Origin: Legionella genomosp. 1
GTDB lineage: Bacteria; Pseudomonadota; Gammaproteobacteria; Legionellales; Legionellaceae
Length of the DNA: 6,256 bases
Direction of reading: 5' to 3'
NCBI GenBank assembly: GCA_945865355.1
Contig: CAMBDN010000151.1
Span: forward strand, 1 to 6,256
Each line of letters starts with the position of its first letter. Position 1 is the first letter of the stretch. Both the position numbers and the translations under genes were made by a program. Positions 1 through 5,476 of the stretch are shown piece by piece. The notes below the pieces were generated by a model. That model did no database searches. It was given only the letters and a program-made list of their open reading frames with translations, and was not told where the DNA came from.

Positions 1-21
1 GCTCTAATCCTCAATTTAAGC

Positions 22-51
22 TTGCTACCAAGATAAAACTCCTCCCATAAT
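22..51 (+). promoter_or_regulatory. possible sigma70 promoter for the truncated ankyrin-like ORF
   Basis: TTGCTA (22-27) and CATAAT (46-51) are separated by 18 bases, which is an acceptable sigma70-like arrangement. Transcription would begin near 58, about 24 bases before the ATG at 82. The -10 box matches the consensus at five of six positions and the -35 box at four of six. No convincing Shine-Dalgarno precedes ATG 82. AT-rich DNA yields such matches by chance, so this is only a candidate. Confidence 0.25.
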
Positions 52-81
52 ATTCGTACTGTATTATCAACTTGGTCCATT

Positions 82-228
82 ATGCCTAAATTCACCCCAG
101 AACACCTCTATCAGGCTGCCAGTAGCGGCGACATTGTCGTTGTTTGCAATATGAGACCTCTTTCGATAAGGGGCAAGGCTAATTACTTCAGAGTAGGAAA
201 CTCTAGTCGATGCTTCACGTATGAATAA
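82..228 (+). pseudogene. truncated ankyrin-like N-terminus running into intron ORF debris
   Basis: This frame opens at ATG 82 and closes at TAA 226-228, giving 48 residues too short to be a normal protein. The first part reads MPKFTPEHLYQAASSGDI followed by VVV. The spacing of L-x-x-A-A-x-x-G-D-x-x-x-V is that of the first helix of an ankyrin repeat, a module used for protein-protein contacts and common in Legionella and Coxiella effectors. From about residue 22 the resemblance stops. The same frame continues as group II intron maturase sequence (IRGKANYFRVGNSSR). The likely history is loss of the rest of an ankyrin gene at a junction with an intron fragment near 140-150. The ankyrin reading rests on about 20 residues; the maturase part is firmer. 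Confidence 0.4.
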
Positions 229-391
229 GGACTGGGTAGAAAAGAAAGCAAGACGCTACCCAATGAGGGTTAGAAAACGCAAGGGCTTCGGGTGGGAAAG
301 ATGGAATAGGCAGTGGATATATCTGACGTTGGGGTTATACTCCTATCATAATATCAGGTACTACCAACCGCTGAAAGTCGTTCCTGCTTGA
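145..391 (+). pseudogene. group II intron reverse transcriptase/maturase, 3' fragment, frameshifted
   Basis: Two overlapping frames together give the C-terminal ~80 residues of a group II intron-encoded protein (LtrA type), which copies the intron and helps it splice. The first frame carries IRGKANYFRVGNSSRCF and stops at TAA 226. The second, offset by one base, continues WVEKKARRYPMRVRKRKGFG, then WERWNRQWIY, LGLYSYHNIRYYQPLK and VVPA, ending at TGA 389-391 with a second stop (TAG) right behind it. The G-W-x-R-W-x-R-Q-W-x-Y and L-G-L-Y-x-x-Y-x-x-R-Y-Y signatures are typical of this family's last residues. The reverse transcriptase domain (YADD box) and most of the maturase X domain are missing, so the gene is dead. 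The break falls between about 214 and 230. A sequencing error could explain the frameshift but not the missing 5' part. Confidence 0.72.
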
Positions 392-426
392 TAGGACACA
401 TAAACTTTGATAAGAAGATAACAAGA

Positions 427-459
427 AAGCGTAGTGTGGGAAAACCGCATGCTGCCTTT
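427..459 (+). ncRNA. degenerate group II intron domain V hairpin
   Basis: The 33-base segment folds like catalytic domain V. A lower stem AAGCGTAG (427-434) pairs with CTGCCTTT (452-459). A two-base bulge TG (450-451) follows. The upper stem TGTGG (435-439) pairs with CCGCA (445-449), capped by a GAAA-type loop (440-444). The catalytic AGC triad is present at 428-430, including the usual G·U wobble (G429 with T457). C430 faces C456 where a G normally pairs, so the triad stem carries a mismatch and the ribozyme is probably inactive. Position just after the maturase stop supports the call. Confidence 0.6.
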
Positions 460-520
460 AACGTGGCGGGAGCTGGAAACGGGAAGTTAGAATTCACCGC
501 GCCAGTTCTCGACCCTACCT

Positions 521-646
521 AAAAGGGGCTCACTGGGGTGACTCGGTGGGTCTATTCACATGGATCACACCTAACCTCATAGAATTTCTTTCTCATTTCG
601 TGTGTAGTGATTTAAATTTGCTCATTGCGCCTAGAACGACAGCACT
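521..646. other. gene-free stretch between intron remnant and next gene
   Basis: I see no open frame with a plausible start and no recognisable RNA. If an intron had simply interrupted the ankyrin-like gene, its coding sequence should resume here; no ankyrin-like translation is evident. A short GC-rich block (525-560) gives way to AT-rich DNA that leads into the promoter of the next gene. Confidence 0.5.
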
Positions 647-652
647 TATAAT
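625..652 (+). promoter_or_regulatory. candidate sigma70 promoter for the permuted papain-like gene
   Basis: A perfect -10 hexamer TATAAT lies at 647-652. The best -35 candidate is TTGCGC (625-630), sixteen bases upstream, with only the TTG half matching consensus. Transcription would start near 659, giving a leader of about 35 bases before the GTG at 694. The strong -10 with a weak -35 suggests modest or activator-dependent transcription. It supports independent expression of the downstream gene, not readthrough from the intron remnant. Confidence 0.45.
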
Positions 653-693
653 GACCTGTGGCGGTATTTTTGTAAGATCTGAGTCAGCGCATT

Positions 694-1827
694 GTGGTTA
701 TTAAAATTTCATTTGACCTGGTGTGGGAGATTAAATTGCCAAGTAGTGACCAACTGATTGCCTCCTCTTTGGGTTTGATGCCGGGTGATATTTTTATTAC
801 TGAAATACCCTATGAGGATTCTTCTTTAGAAGATTTTTCTCCAATCAAGAGTTTAAAATGTTTTGACGCGAGCCATCTTGCAATTTGGACAGGAAGCCAT
901 TTTACTAAACCATTAGCGCATGCTGTTGCTGAAGGATATAAATTACCAGGGATACGTCTTACCCATATTGGAGATGGTCGACATATTATTTTTAGGTTAG
1001 CAAATAGACCTTTAGCAGAAGGAATTGCCATCATTGCTCGTCGCTGGGCAATGAGTAGCTCCATTTTTGATCTTACACGATTTGAGAAGGTATATCCCAA
1101 GCGGTTCTGGGCTGACTCTAACGGTTATGATCAACATAAACATGATTTTTTTTCGATTCCCAATGTCACGACGTCGGGGCCAGCAACACCATATGATTTT
1201 GAAAGAGCATCCGCACAACGCTATGATAGAGGAAGAAATCCTCTAGTTATTAAATTTACTGAAAATTCGTTACGACGCGCTATAAAATTTGCGTCGCGCT
1301 CAGAACTCATGGGGCCGATAAGTAAAGGTATGCGCTGTACTTCATTTGTGGTTTCAACTGTCCAAGCCGCTGTTCTCTCAGCAATTACTAAACAGACGGT
1401 CACGAAAACGTCTTTTAAACATTTTAAGGAATTTCCTTTTAGTCAGTACTCAAAGGCTACACTCTCAACGGCTTGGAATCTTTCAGAAAAAGGGAAGCAA
1501 CTACAACATGCCGTTGAAACACAGGATTTTAGAGCAGTGTTTCCTGAAGGGATGGCCATTGATTCTAAATACGCATTTCCTGGTGATATATTAACTGCTT
1601 TGAGTCAGAGCGAGAAAGAGTGGGTGTTGATTGGTAGCTTCTGTCTCTATCAAGGAACATTTCTCCATTTAAATACGAATAAAAAAAAACCGACAGAAGA
1701 AATATCTGACCCATTAAGTATAGATATAGAAGCGTTTTCCATGGAGACGCATACGCTAGACGAGAAAAGCCCAGTGTGTGCGTCGGAGGAGCATTGTGAT
1801 AACATAGCTCCCTTTACAATGAAATAG
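694..1827 (+). CDS. putative permuted papain-like / NlpC-P60 superfamily hydrolase
   Basis: The 377-residue product resembles circularly permuted papain-fold enzymes (YaeF/YiiX, poxvirus G6R type), in which the catalytic His precedes the Cys. Residues 29-36 (MPGDIFIT) match the opening strand 'PGDI'. DASHLAIWTG (58-67) supplies His61. LAHAV (74-78) and GYKLPGIRLT (81-90), then HIIFR (97-101), follow the usual strand order. GMRCTSFVV (212-220) supplies the candidate nucleophile Cys215. Family members are amidases, peptidases or acyltransferases; the substrate here cannot be read. About 110 residues between the fold halves (102-211) are longer than in YiiX, and residues 330-377 form a Glu/Ser/Asp-rich tail. 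No signal peptide or membrane segment is evident, so a cytosolic or specialised-secretion (Dot/Icm-like) role is possible but inferred. The start is GTG with no clear Shine-Dalgarno; in-frame TAA at 673 prevents a longer ATG form, and a later start is possible. Confidence 0.6.
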   Translation: MVIKISFDLVWEIKLPSSDQLIASSLGLMPGDIFITEIPYEDSSLEDFSPIKSLKCFDASHLAIWTGSHFTKPLAHAVAEGYKLPGIRLTHIGDGRHIIFRLANRPLAEGIAIIARRWAMSSSIFDLTRFEKVYPKRFWADSNGYDQHKHDFFSIPNVTTSGPATPYDFERASAQRYDRGRNPLVIKFTENSLRRAIKFASRSELMGPISKGMRCTSFVVSTVQAAVLSAITKQTVTKTSFKHFKEFPFSQYSKATLSTAWNLSEKGKQLQHAVETQDFRAVFPEGMAIDSKYAFPGDILTALSQSEKEWVLIGSFCLYQGTFLHLNTNKKKPTEEISDPLSIDIEAFSMETHTLDEKSPVCASEEHCDNIAPFTMK

Positions 1828-1983
1828 TTGGCATTATTAGTCGATTGGCTCGAAGATGATACCAACGATGCCTCTCAGCATCAGTGCTATTCTTTCGTAA
1901 ATTGCGAGCAAGTTGTCTTCGTGTAGATTGGTCCATTTCCCTCTCCCCAACCATCACCGGACGTTATCATACTACTCGAACTC
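1828..1983. other. intergenic region after the hydrolase gene
   Basis: The hydrolase frame stays open for 32 codons after its TAG (1825-1827), ending at TAG 1924-1926. The translation (starting LALLVDWLEDDTND) has no ATG and no known match to me, so chance or a mutated stop are both possible. A small hairpin GATGC/GCATC (1867-1871, 1878-1882) is too weak, and lacks a proper T-run, to be a convincing terminator. The right half contains the left arm of the inverted repeat described separately. Confidence 0.4.
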
Positions 1984-2000
1984 CTAGCGCGGGAGAGGGA
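1938..2000. repeat. perfect 10-bp inverted repeat with 43-base spacer
   Basis: TCCCTCTCCC (1938-1947) and GGGAGAGGGA (1991-2000) are exact reverse complements. Purine/pyrimidine arms of this kind are typical of dispersed intergenic repeat families in proteobacteria. No long T-run follows on the plus strand, nor a clear one on the minus strand, so it is not an obvious terminator. It may be one end of a small non-autonomous element, but no second copy is in this window to prove it. Confidence 0.55.
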
Positions 2001-2214
2001 GCTGATCGATATAGGCTGAAAAATCTGTGCTTAGATTAATGGCGAGAAGACTGCAAATAAACTTTGCAGCCGTTGCACGTGATAAGGGCCGAGTGAGCAG
2101 CCAAGCGGATTTATCCGTTTTGGTAAAAAAGCCAGCTGATAAAACCAAAAGCGCTGATAACGGGTGTTCTTTACCAGATATCCGTCCGAGGTCTTTGGGA
2201 TAATACGGGATCAC
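1984..2214 (-). CDS. doubtful small ORF downstream of slt
   Basis: An open frame of 76 codons begins with GTG 2214, twelve bases past the slt stop, and ends inside the right arm of the 10-bp inverted repeat. The product starts MIPYYPKDLGRISGKEHPLS, has a mildly hydrophobic patch (LSALLVLSAGFF), and ends LPLPR. I do not recognise it. There is no Shine-Dalgarno before the GTG. The opposite strand is also open across the same bases (54 codons from an ATG near 2039), as often happens in repeat elements. The ORF is more likely part of a repeat than a gene, although its position directly behind slt leaves an operon tail possible. Confidence 0.22.
   Translation of the reverse strand: MIPYYPKDLGRISGKEHPLSALLVLSAGFFTKTDKSAWLLTRPLSRATAAKFICSLLAINLSTDFSAYIDQLPLPR
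2051..2069. repeat. perfect 7-bp hairpin downstream of slt
   Basis: CTGCAAA (2051-2057) and TTTGCAG (2063-2069) are exact complements around a five-base loop. Read on the minus strand the stem is followed by TCTTCTC, which is pyrimidine-rich but not a true U-run. It could weakly terminate or stabilise the 3' end of the slt transcript about 155 bases after its stop codon. It lies inside the doubtful minus-strand ORF. Confidence 0.35.
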
Positions 2215-2225
2215 GATAAGAATGA

Positions 2226-4028
2226 TTAGGGTGATTCTTTTTCAGAAGAAAATGATTTCATAAAGGGCGATATGTCCGATTTTTTCCGCATTCGATATTG
2301 ATAAACTGCATAAAATGCGATGACATTTTTCAAATAATTACGGGTTTCCGGCCAAGGTAATGTTTCTATCCAGATATCAATATCGATAGGCGGATGGTTT
2401 TTTGACCAGTTGTTGGCTTGCTTCGGCCCAGCATTATAAGCAGCAACCATTAAAATCGGTTGTTTATGAAAACGCTTGGCCAACTCCTTCAAGTAAGCGA
2501 CGCCAATAGTAATGTTTTTTTGCGAGGATAATAACTGCTTTTTATCAACATAGGGAATTTTTGCACTTTTTGAAACGACAAGTGCTGTTGATGGCATCAG
2601 TTGCATGAGCCCCTGTGCGCCAGCGCTGGACGTCGCATCATCGCGAAAAGCGCTTTCCTGGCGAATAATGGCATAAATTAATTCGGGTGGAATTTGGTAA
2701 TGTGTCGCATTGCTCATCACGGTTTCTCGATAGGCCAGTGGAAATCGAAGCGATAATTGATTGTTCAGTTCGTCGTTATTGCTGAGATAAACGGATTTAC
2801 CATGCCATTGCAAATCATGGTCCAGCCAATAAACCAAGGCACTTTTGTCATCTTTCGGTAGCTCACTAATAAAATCATTAAGAAGTCTTGAGGCTTGTAA
2901 TGTCTGGTTTGAGACATATAGTGACTTAATTTGATCAGTAACGGGTTGATAGGGTAGTAAAAGTTGCTTGTTTTCGATAGCCCGTTCATTTTGAAAATTA
3001 AAGTCCTTTTTTAATCGCCGACTGGCAAGAAATCCGTAGTAGCTTCTTATCTTGGATAGATTTTGATAGATGATGGATGCTTTTTCCTTTTGTCCTTGTT
3101 CTTCTAGAGCGCGTGCTAGCCAATATTGCCAGCATGGGCTGTCTTTATCGTTTGATTGGTTAATGAGCTTTTCAACGCGATCCCATTGACGAAATTTTAG
3201 TGCAAAACGAATTTGCCAACCGAGAAGGATGTCGTTATAAAATGCGGGTTCAATTTTTGCAAACCACTCTGGTGCATCGTCTTGGTTTCGCATGGCTTTG
3301 TAGAGTGCCATGTGGGCAAGAAAAGCTTGTTGTTGGGCATGGTTTAATATTTTTTTGGTCTTATCCTCTTGCCAAAATGTAAGCGCTAGTTTCATATTTA
3401 TTGAAATTAAACGATTCAGTCCATATAAATAAAATTCACTATGCAGTTCGCTGGGTTGTAGCTCAGTTATCCGTCTTGGATTTTGATAAATAGTTGTTAA
3501 CTGTTGTATCTCATCTAGGCGTGGTGGCTTGTATTGTTTTAATAAATGGGTGACCAAGGGGATATTGCGTTTTTCAAGCGCCAAGGCGATCCGTTGATTG
3601 ATGAGATCATCGCCAATATCGTTGTTTTTTAATAAAATAGAAAACAGTAGATCGCAGGCGCCCGGCAATGAGTTACCATTGAGCCACAGTTTTTCACCAG
3701 CGACGACGGCTTGTTGGCGTTGATCCAGCTGATAAAGGGCGAGCACTTCATAGCATTGTAAGCTTTCATCGGTAGACGGCTGATAATGTTTGCTATAGGT
3801 GGCCCAATCTTTATCAAGGGCCAACTGGTAGAGCCAGCGTTCGCGTAGTTTTTGTGACAGCGGTGACGTTTTGTCAATGAATTCGAGAAACGCAGGGTCG
3901 GGTGTTGTGGGTAAGTTTTGTTTCCATTGGTTAAACTTCATGAATTTTTCGAGATAGGCCTGGCCTGATTCAGCACTAGCGGTTCCGTTTAAGCATAAAC
4001 ACCATAAAATAAAACAAAGCGCGCGCAT
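2226..4028 (-). CDS. slt: soluble lytic murein transglycosylase
   Basis: This enzyme cleaves the MurNAc-GlcNAc bond of peptidoglycan in the periplasm with formation of 1,6-anhydro-MurNAc, as in Escherichia coli Slt70. The 600 residues are close to the family's usual length. A signal peptide covers about residues 1-19 (hydrophobic LCFILWCLCL, cleavage near TASA|E). Residues 25-430 are alpha-helical and match the superhelical U- and L-domain region. The catalytic SLT domain covers about 435-575. It contains IPPELIYAIIRQESAF with the catalytic Glu458, then SAGAQGLMQLMPSTA (468-482), AAYNAGP (529-535) and ETRNYLKNVI (561-570). All the expected signature residues are present, so it should be active. 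Its ATG directly follows the rpe stop (TAGATG) and there is no strong Shine-Dalgarno of its own, which points to translational coupling. It is the last clear gene of the minus-strand cluster. Some relatives at this locus in other bacteria are named only 'lytic transglycosylase'. Confidence 0.93.
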   Translation of the reverse strand: MRALCFILWCLCLNGTASAESGQAYLEKFMKFNQWKQNLPTTPDPAFLEFIDKTSPLSQKLRERWLYQLALDKDWATYSKHYQPSTDESLQCYEVLALYQLDQRQQAVVAGEKLWLNGNSLPGACDLLFSILLKNNDIGDDLINQRIALALEKRNIPLVTHLLKQYKPPRLDEIQQLTTIYQNPRRITELQPSELHSEFYLYGLNRLISINMKLALTFWQEDKTKKILNHAQQQAFLAHMALYKAMRNQDDAPEWFAKIEPAFYNDILLGWQIRFALKFRQWDRVEKLINQSNDKDSPCWQYWLARALEEQGQKEKASIIYQNLSKIRSYYGFLASRRLKKDFNFQNERAIENKQLLLPYQPVTDQIKSLYVSNQTLQASRLLNDFISELPKDDKSALVYWLDHDLQWHGKSVYLSNNDELNNQLSLRFPLAYRETVMSNATHYQIPPELIYAIIRQESAFRDDATSSAGAQGLMQLMPSTALVVSKSAKIPYVDKKQLLSSQKNITIGVAYLKELAKRFHKQPILMVAAYNAGPKQANNWSKNHPPIDIDIWIETLPWPETRNYLKNVIAFYAVYQYRMRKKSDISPFMKSFSSEKESP

Positions 4029-4676
4029 CTATTCGCCACACTCATGAAGCTGAGCAATGGTTTTCGCATAATCGTTGCTTTTAAATATAGAGCTGCCTGC
4101 AACAAACTCTGTGGCTCCCGCAAGGACGAGTGTTGCAATGTTCGCTGTTGTGACCCCGCCATCGACACAAATGGGCAGTTGAGGGTATTGGCGGCTGGTG
4201 CGCTCAATTTTTTGGATCACTTCGGTGATGAGCGTTTGCCCGCCGAACCCTGGGTTAACGGTCATGATCAATACAAAATCAAGGCGATGGATACACCATT
4301 CGATGCAGTCTGGTGATGTGGATGGATTAAGTACGATGCCTGCTTGACATCCAAGGTCTTTGATCAGTTGTAAGCTGCGATCTAGATGTAGCGTTGAATC
4401 AGGGTGAATACTGATACGCGTCGCTCCGGCAGCAGCAAATTGCTGAATCAGATCATCGACAGGCTTAACCATTAAATGCACATCGATGGCTAATGTTTTA
4501 AAACGCTGATGAATTGACTGGCAAAGTTGAGGGCCAAAAGTAAGATTAGGTACATAGTGGTTGTCCATGACATCAATATGAATCATCTCTACCCCAGCTT
4601 TCATCACGGCATTGATTTCATCGCCAATGCAGGTTAAGTCTGCAGCGAGTAGTGAAGGGAGAATTTGATACTTCAT
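4029..4676 (-). CDS. rpe: ribulose-phosphate 3-epimerase
   Basis: The enzyme interconverts D-ribulose 5-phosphate and D-xylulose 5-phosphate in the non-oxidative pentose phosphate pathway, in the cytosol. The 215-residue product is a complete TIM barrel, slightly shorter than the usual 220-225. It opens with ILPSLLAADL (Ser8). The first metal-site motif HIDVMDNHYVPN (33-44) gives His33 and Asp35. HLMV (67-70) gives the next metal ligand His67. MTVNPGFGGQ (138-147) is the phosphate loop, and VDGGV (171-175) supplies the catalytic Asp172. GSSIF (194-198) closes the phosphate site. All metal and catalytic residues are in place. The ATG is preceded by AGGA (minus strand, 4687-4684) seven bases upstream, a good Shine-Dalgarno. 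The stop codon abuts the slt start, so the two are co-transcribed. A hairpin separates rpe from the outer-membrane gene upstream. In many proteobacteria rpe sits with gph or trpS; here it sits with slt. Confidence 0.95.
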   Translation of the reverse strand: MKYQILPSLLAADLTCIGDEINAVMKAGVEMIHIDVMDNHYVPNLTFGPQLCQSIHQRFKTLAIDVHLMVKPVDDLIQQFAAAGATRISIHPDSTLHLDRSLQLIKDLGCQAGIVLNPSTSPDCIEWCIHRLDFVLIMTVNPGFGGQTLITEVIQKIERTSRQYPQLPICVDGGVTTANIATLVLAGATEFVAGSSIFKSNDYAKTIAQLHECGE

Positions 4677-4706
4677 GGTTTCGTCCTAGGGTTTGTTGAC
4701 AACTTA

Positions 4707-4735
4707 GAGGCCCAAGTCTCGCGACGTAGGGCCTC
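4707..4735 (-). terminator. GC-rich hairpin between beta-barrel gene and rpe
   Basis: GAGGCCC (4707-4713) pairs perfectly with GGGCCTC (4729-4735). Inside, GTC/GAC can extend the helix to a TCGC loop. It begins 19 bases after the stop of the upstream outer-membrane gene. On the minus strand the stem is followed by TAAGTTGTC, which lacks a continuous U-run, so termination is likely partial. It may instead protect the 3' end of the abundant barrel mRNA or act as a processing point. No good promoter for rpe is visible between hairpin and gene. Confidence 0.5.
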
Positions 4736-4753
4736 CGGATATGTCAATACATT

Positions 4754-5467
4754 CTAACCACGATCAAATGAACCGATTAAAGTGATGTTAAAGGAGTTAA
4801 GTGCGGTTCGTGAATTAAAGGGTGATGCGGCTTCTGTTGTGAAATAGCGGTAGTCCAAACCTACTGTGGTGAAATCGTCCAGGAAATAACCCAAGCCAAT
4901 AATAAATTGTCCCGCTGGATGGGTTGAGCTTTGGGTTTGACCAAGACTAGGATATTCAACGTTGGCGTTGTAAAAAGAGACTGTATTTTGGATATAAGAA
5001 TAGCCAATACCAAGGCCTAAGTACGGTGACCAATAAACGGTTTGACCCAGGGTGTAGAAGTCATAGAAAACATTAGCCATAATGGCTCCTGTTGTGGTGC
5101 TGCCTTTCATGGTGATGTTGCTGTAATAAGGATAAGGGGTGTTGAACGTAATATCACCGACTTTCAACGTTTTGAAGGTATTGTAGTTAGCAAACAACTC
5201 GCCCTCAACGCGGAAATGATTAAAGCGATACCCCGCTTGGCCACCGATGTTGCCTATAATAGAATAATGAACAGTTCCATCCATTGACAGCGGAGAAAAA
5301 GGTGTTTCTACGGTAAAGGTAGCGTTTGGCGCGTAAGTAGGGCCTAGAAAGACACCACCATAAAAGCCGTTGACAGGATTTACGGCGAATAGTTGTCCAT
5401 TAATCATTAACAACATGGCTAAGGCAAGGTATTTAATAATCAATGCAAATTTAAACGTTAGATTCAT
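4754..5467 (-). CDS. small outer-membrane beta-barrel protein (paralogue 1)
   Basis: The 237-residue product has a signal peptide (hydrophobic core IIKYLALAMLLMI, cleavage near QLFA|V at 28). A run of alternating aromatic and small residues follows, typical of 8-stranded barrels of the OmpA-like/Omp_b-brl type. Visible strands include NGFYGGVFLGPTY (33-45), GQAGYRF (76-82), RVEGELFANY (86-95), IMANVFYDF (129-137), SPYLGLGIGY (147-156), FIIGLGYFL (188-196) and TVGLDYRYF (201-209). The last strand ends at Phe234 and is followed by DRG, so the usual C-terminal aromatic is not the final residue. Such proteins sit in the outer membrane; adhesion, structural or minor channel roles are all possible and the sequence does not choose. 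It starts 9 bases after its paralogue with the Shine-Dalgarno GGGAA in the gap, so both come from one mRNA. Confidence 0.8.
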   Translation of the reverse strand: MNLTFKFALIIKYLALAMLLMINGQLFAVNPVNGFYGGVFLGPTYAPNATFTVETPFSPLSMDGTVHYSIIGNIGGQAGYRFNHFRVEGELFANYNTFKTLKVGDITFNTPYPYYSNITMKGSTTTGAIMANVFYDFYTLGQTVYWSPYLGLGIGYSYIQNTVSFYNANVEYPSLGQTQSSTHPAGQFIIGLGYFLDDFTTVGLDYRYFTTEAASPFNSRTALNSFNITLIGSFDRG

Positions 5468-5476
5468 TTGATTCCC

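Larger units (their letters stand above)
145..520 (+). mobile_element. 3' remnant of a group II intron
   Basis: The order is that of the end of a bacterial group II intron: the maturase ORF tail (145-391), a short spacer, a domain V-like hairpin (427-459), then a region that could hold domain VI. After domain V a helix can form between TGGCG (464-468) and CGCCA (500-504), possibly domain VI or its base. The intron's 5' end (GTGYG plus domains I-III) is absent from the window, and upstream sequence switches to ankyrin-like coding. The element is therefore a fragment and cannot move by itself. The right boundary near 520 is a guess; I cannot locate the branch-point A or the 3' splice site. Confidence 0.6.

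Noticed and set aside
810..1403. Minus-strand open frames opposite the hydrolase gene (810-1100, 1012-1218, 1221-1403)
   Set aside because: They lie antisense to a longer frame with recognisable motifs, overlap one another, and have no family-like features or convincing start signals.
2106..2121. CGGAT/ATCCG hairpin followed by TTTT on the plus strand as a terminator
   Set aside because: The stem is about four to five base pairs with only four Ts, and no plus-strand gene ends nearby.
2765..3877. Short frames inside slt on either strand
   Set aside because: slt has an unbroken frame with all signature motifs; these are out-of-frame shadows.
4044..4316. Plus-strand 90-codon ORF opposite rpe
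   Set aside because: It is antisense to an intact, strongly conserved enzyme gene and shows no motif of its own.
4742..4747. Perfect TTGACA on the minus strand upstream of rpe as a -35 box
   Set aside because: No -10-like hexamer occurs 15-19 bases downstream; that position falls within the GC-rich hairpin.
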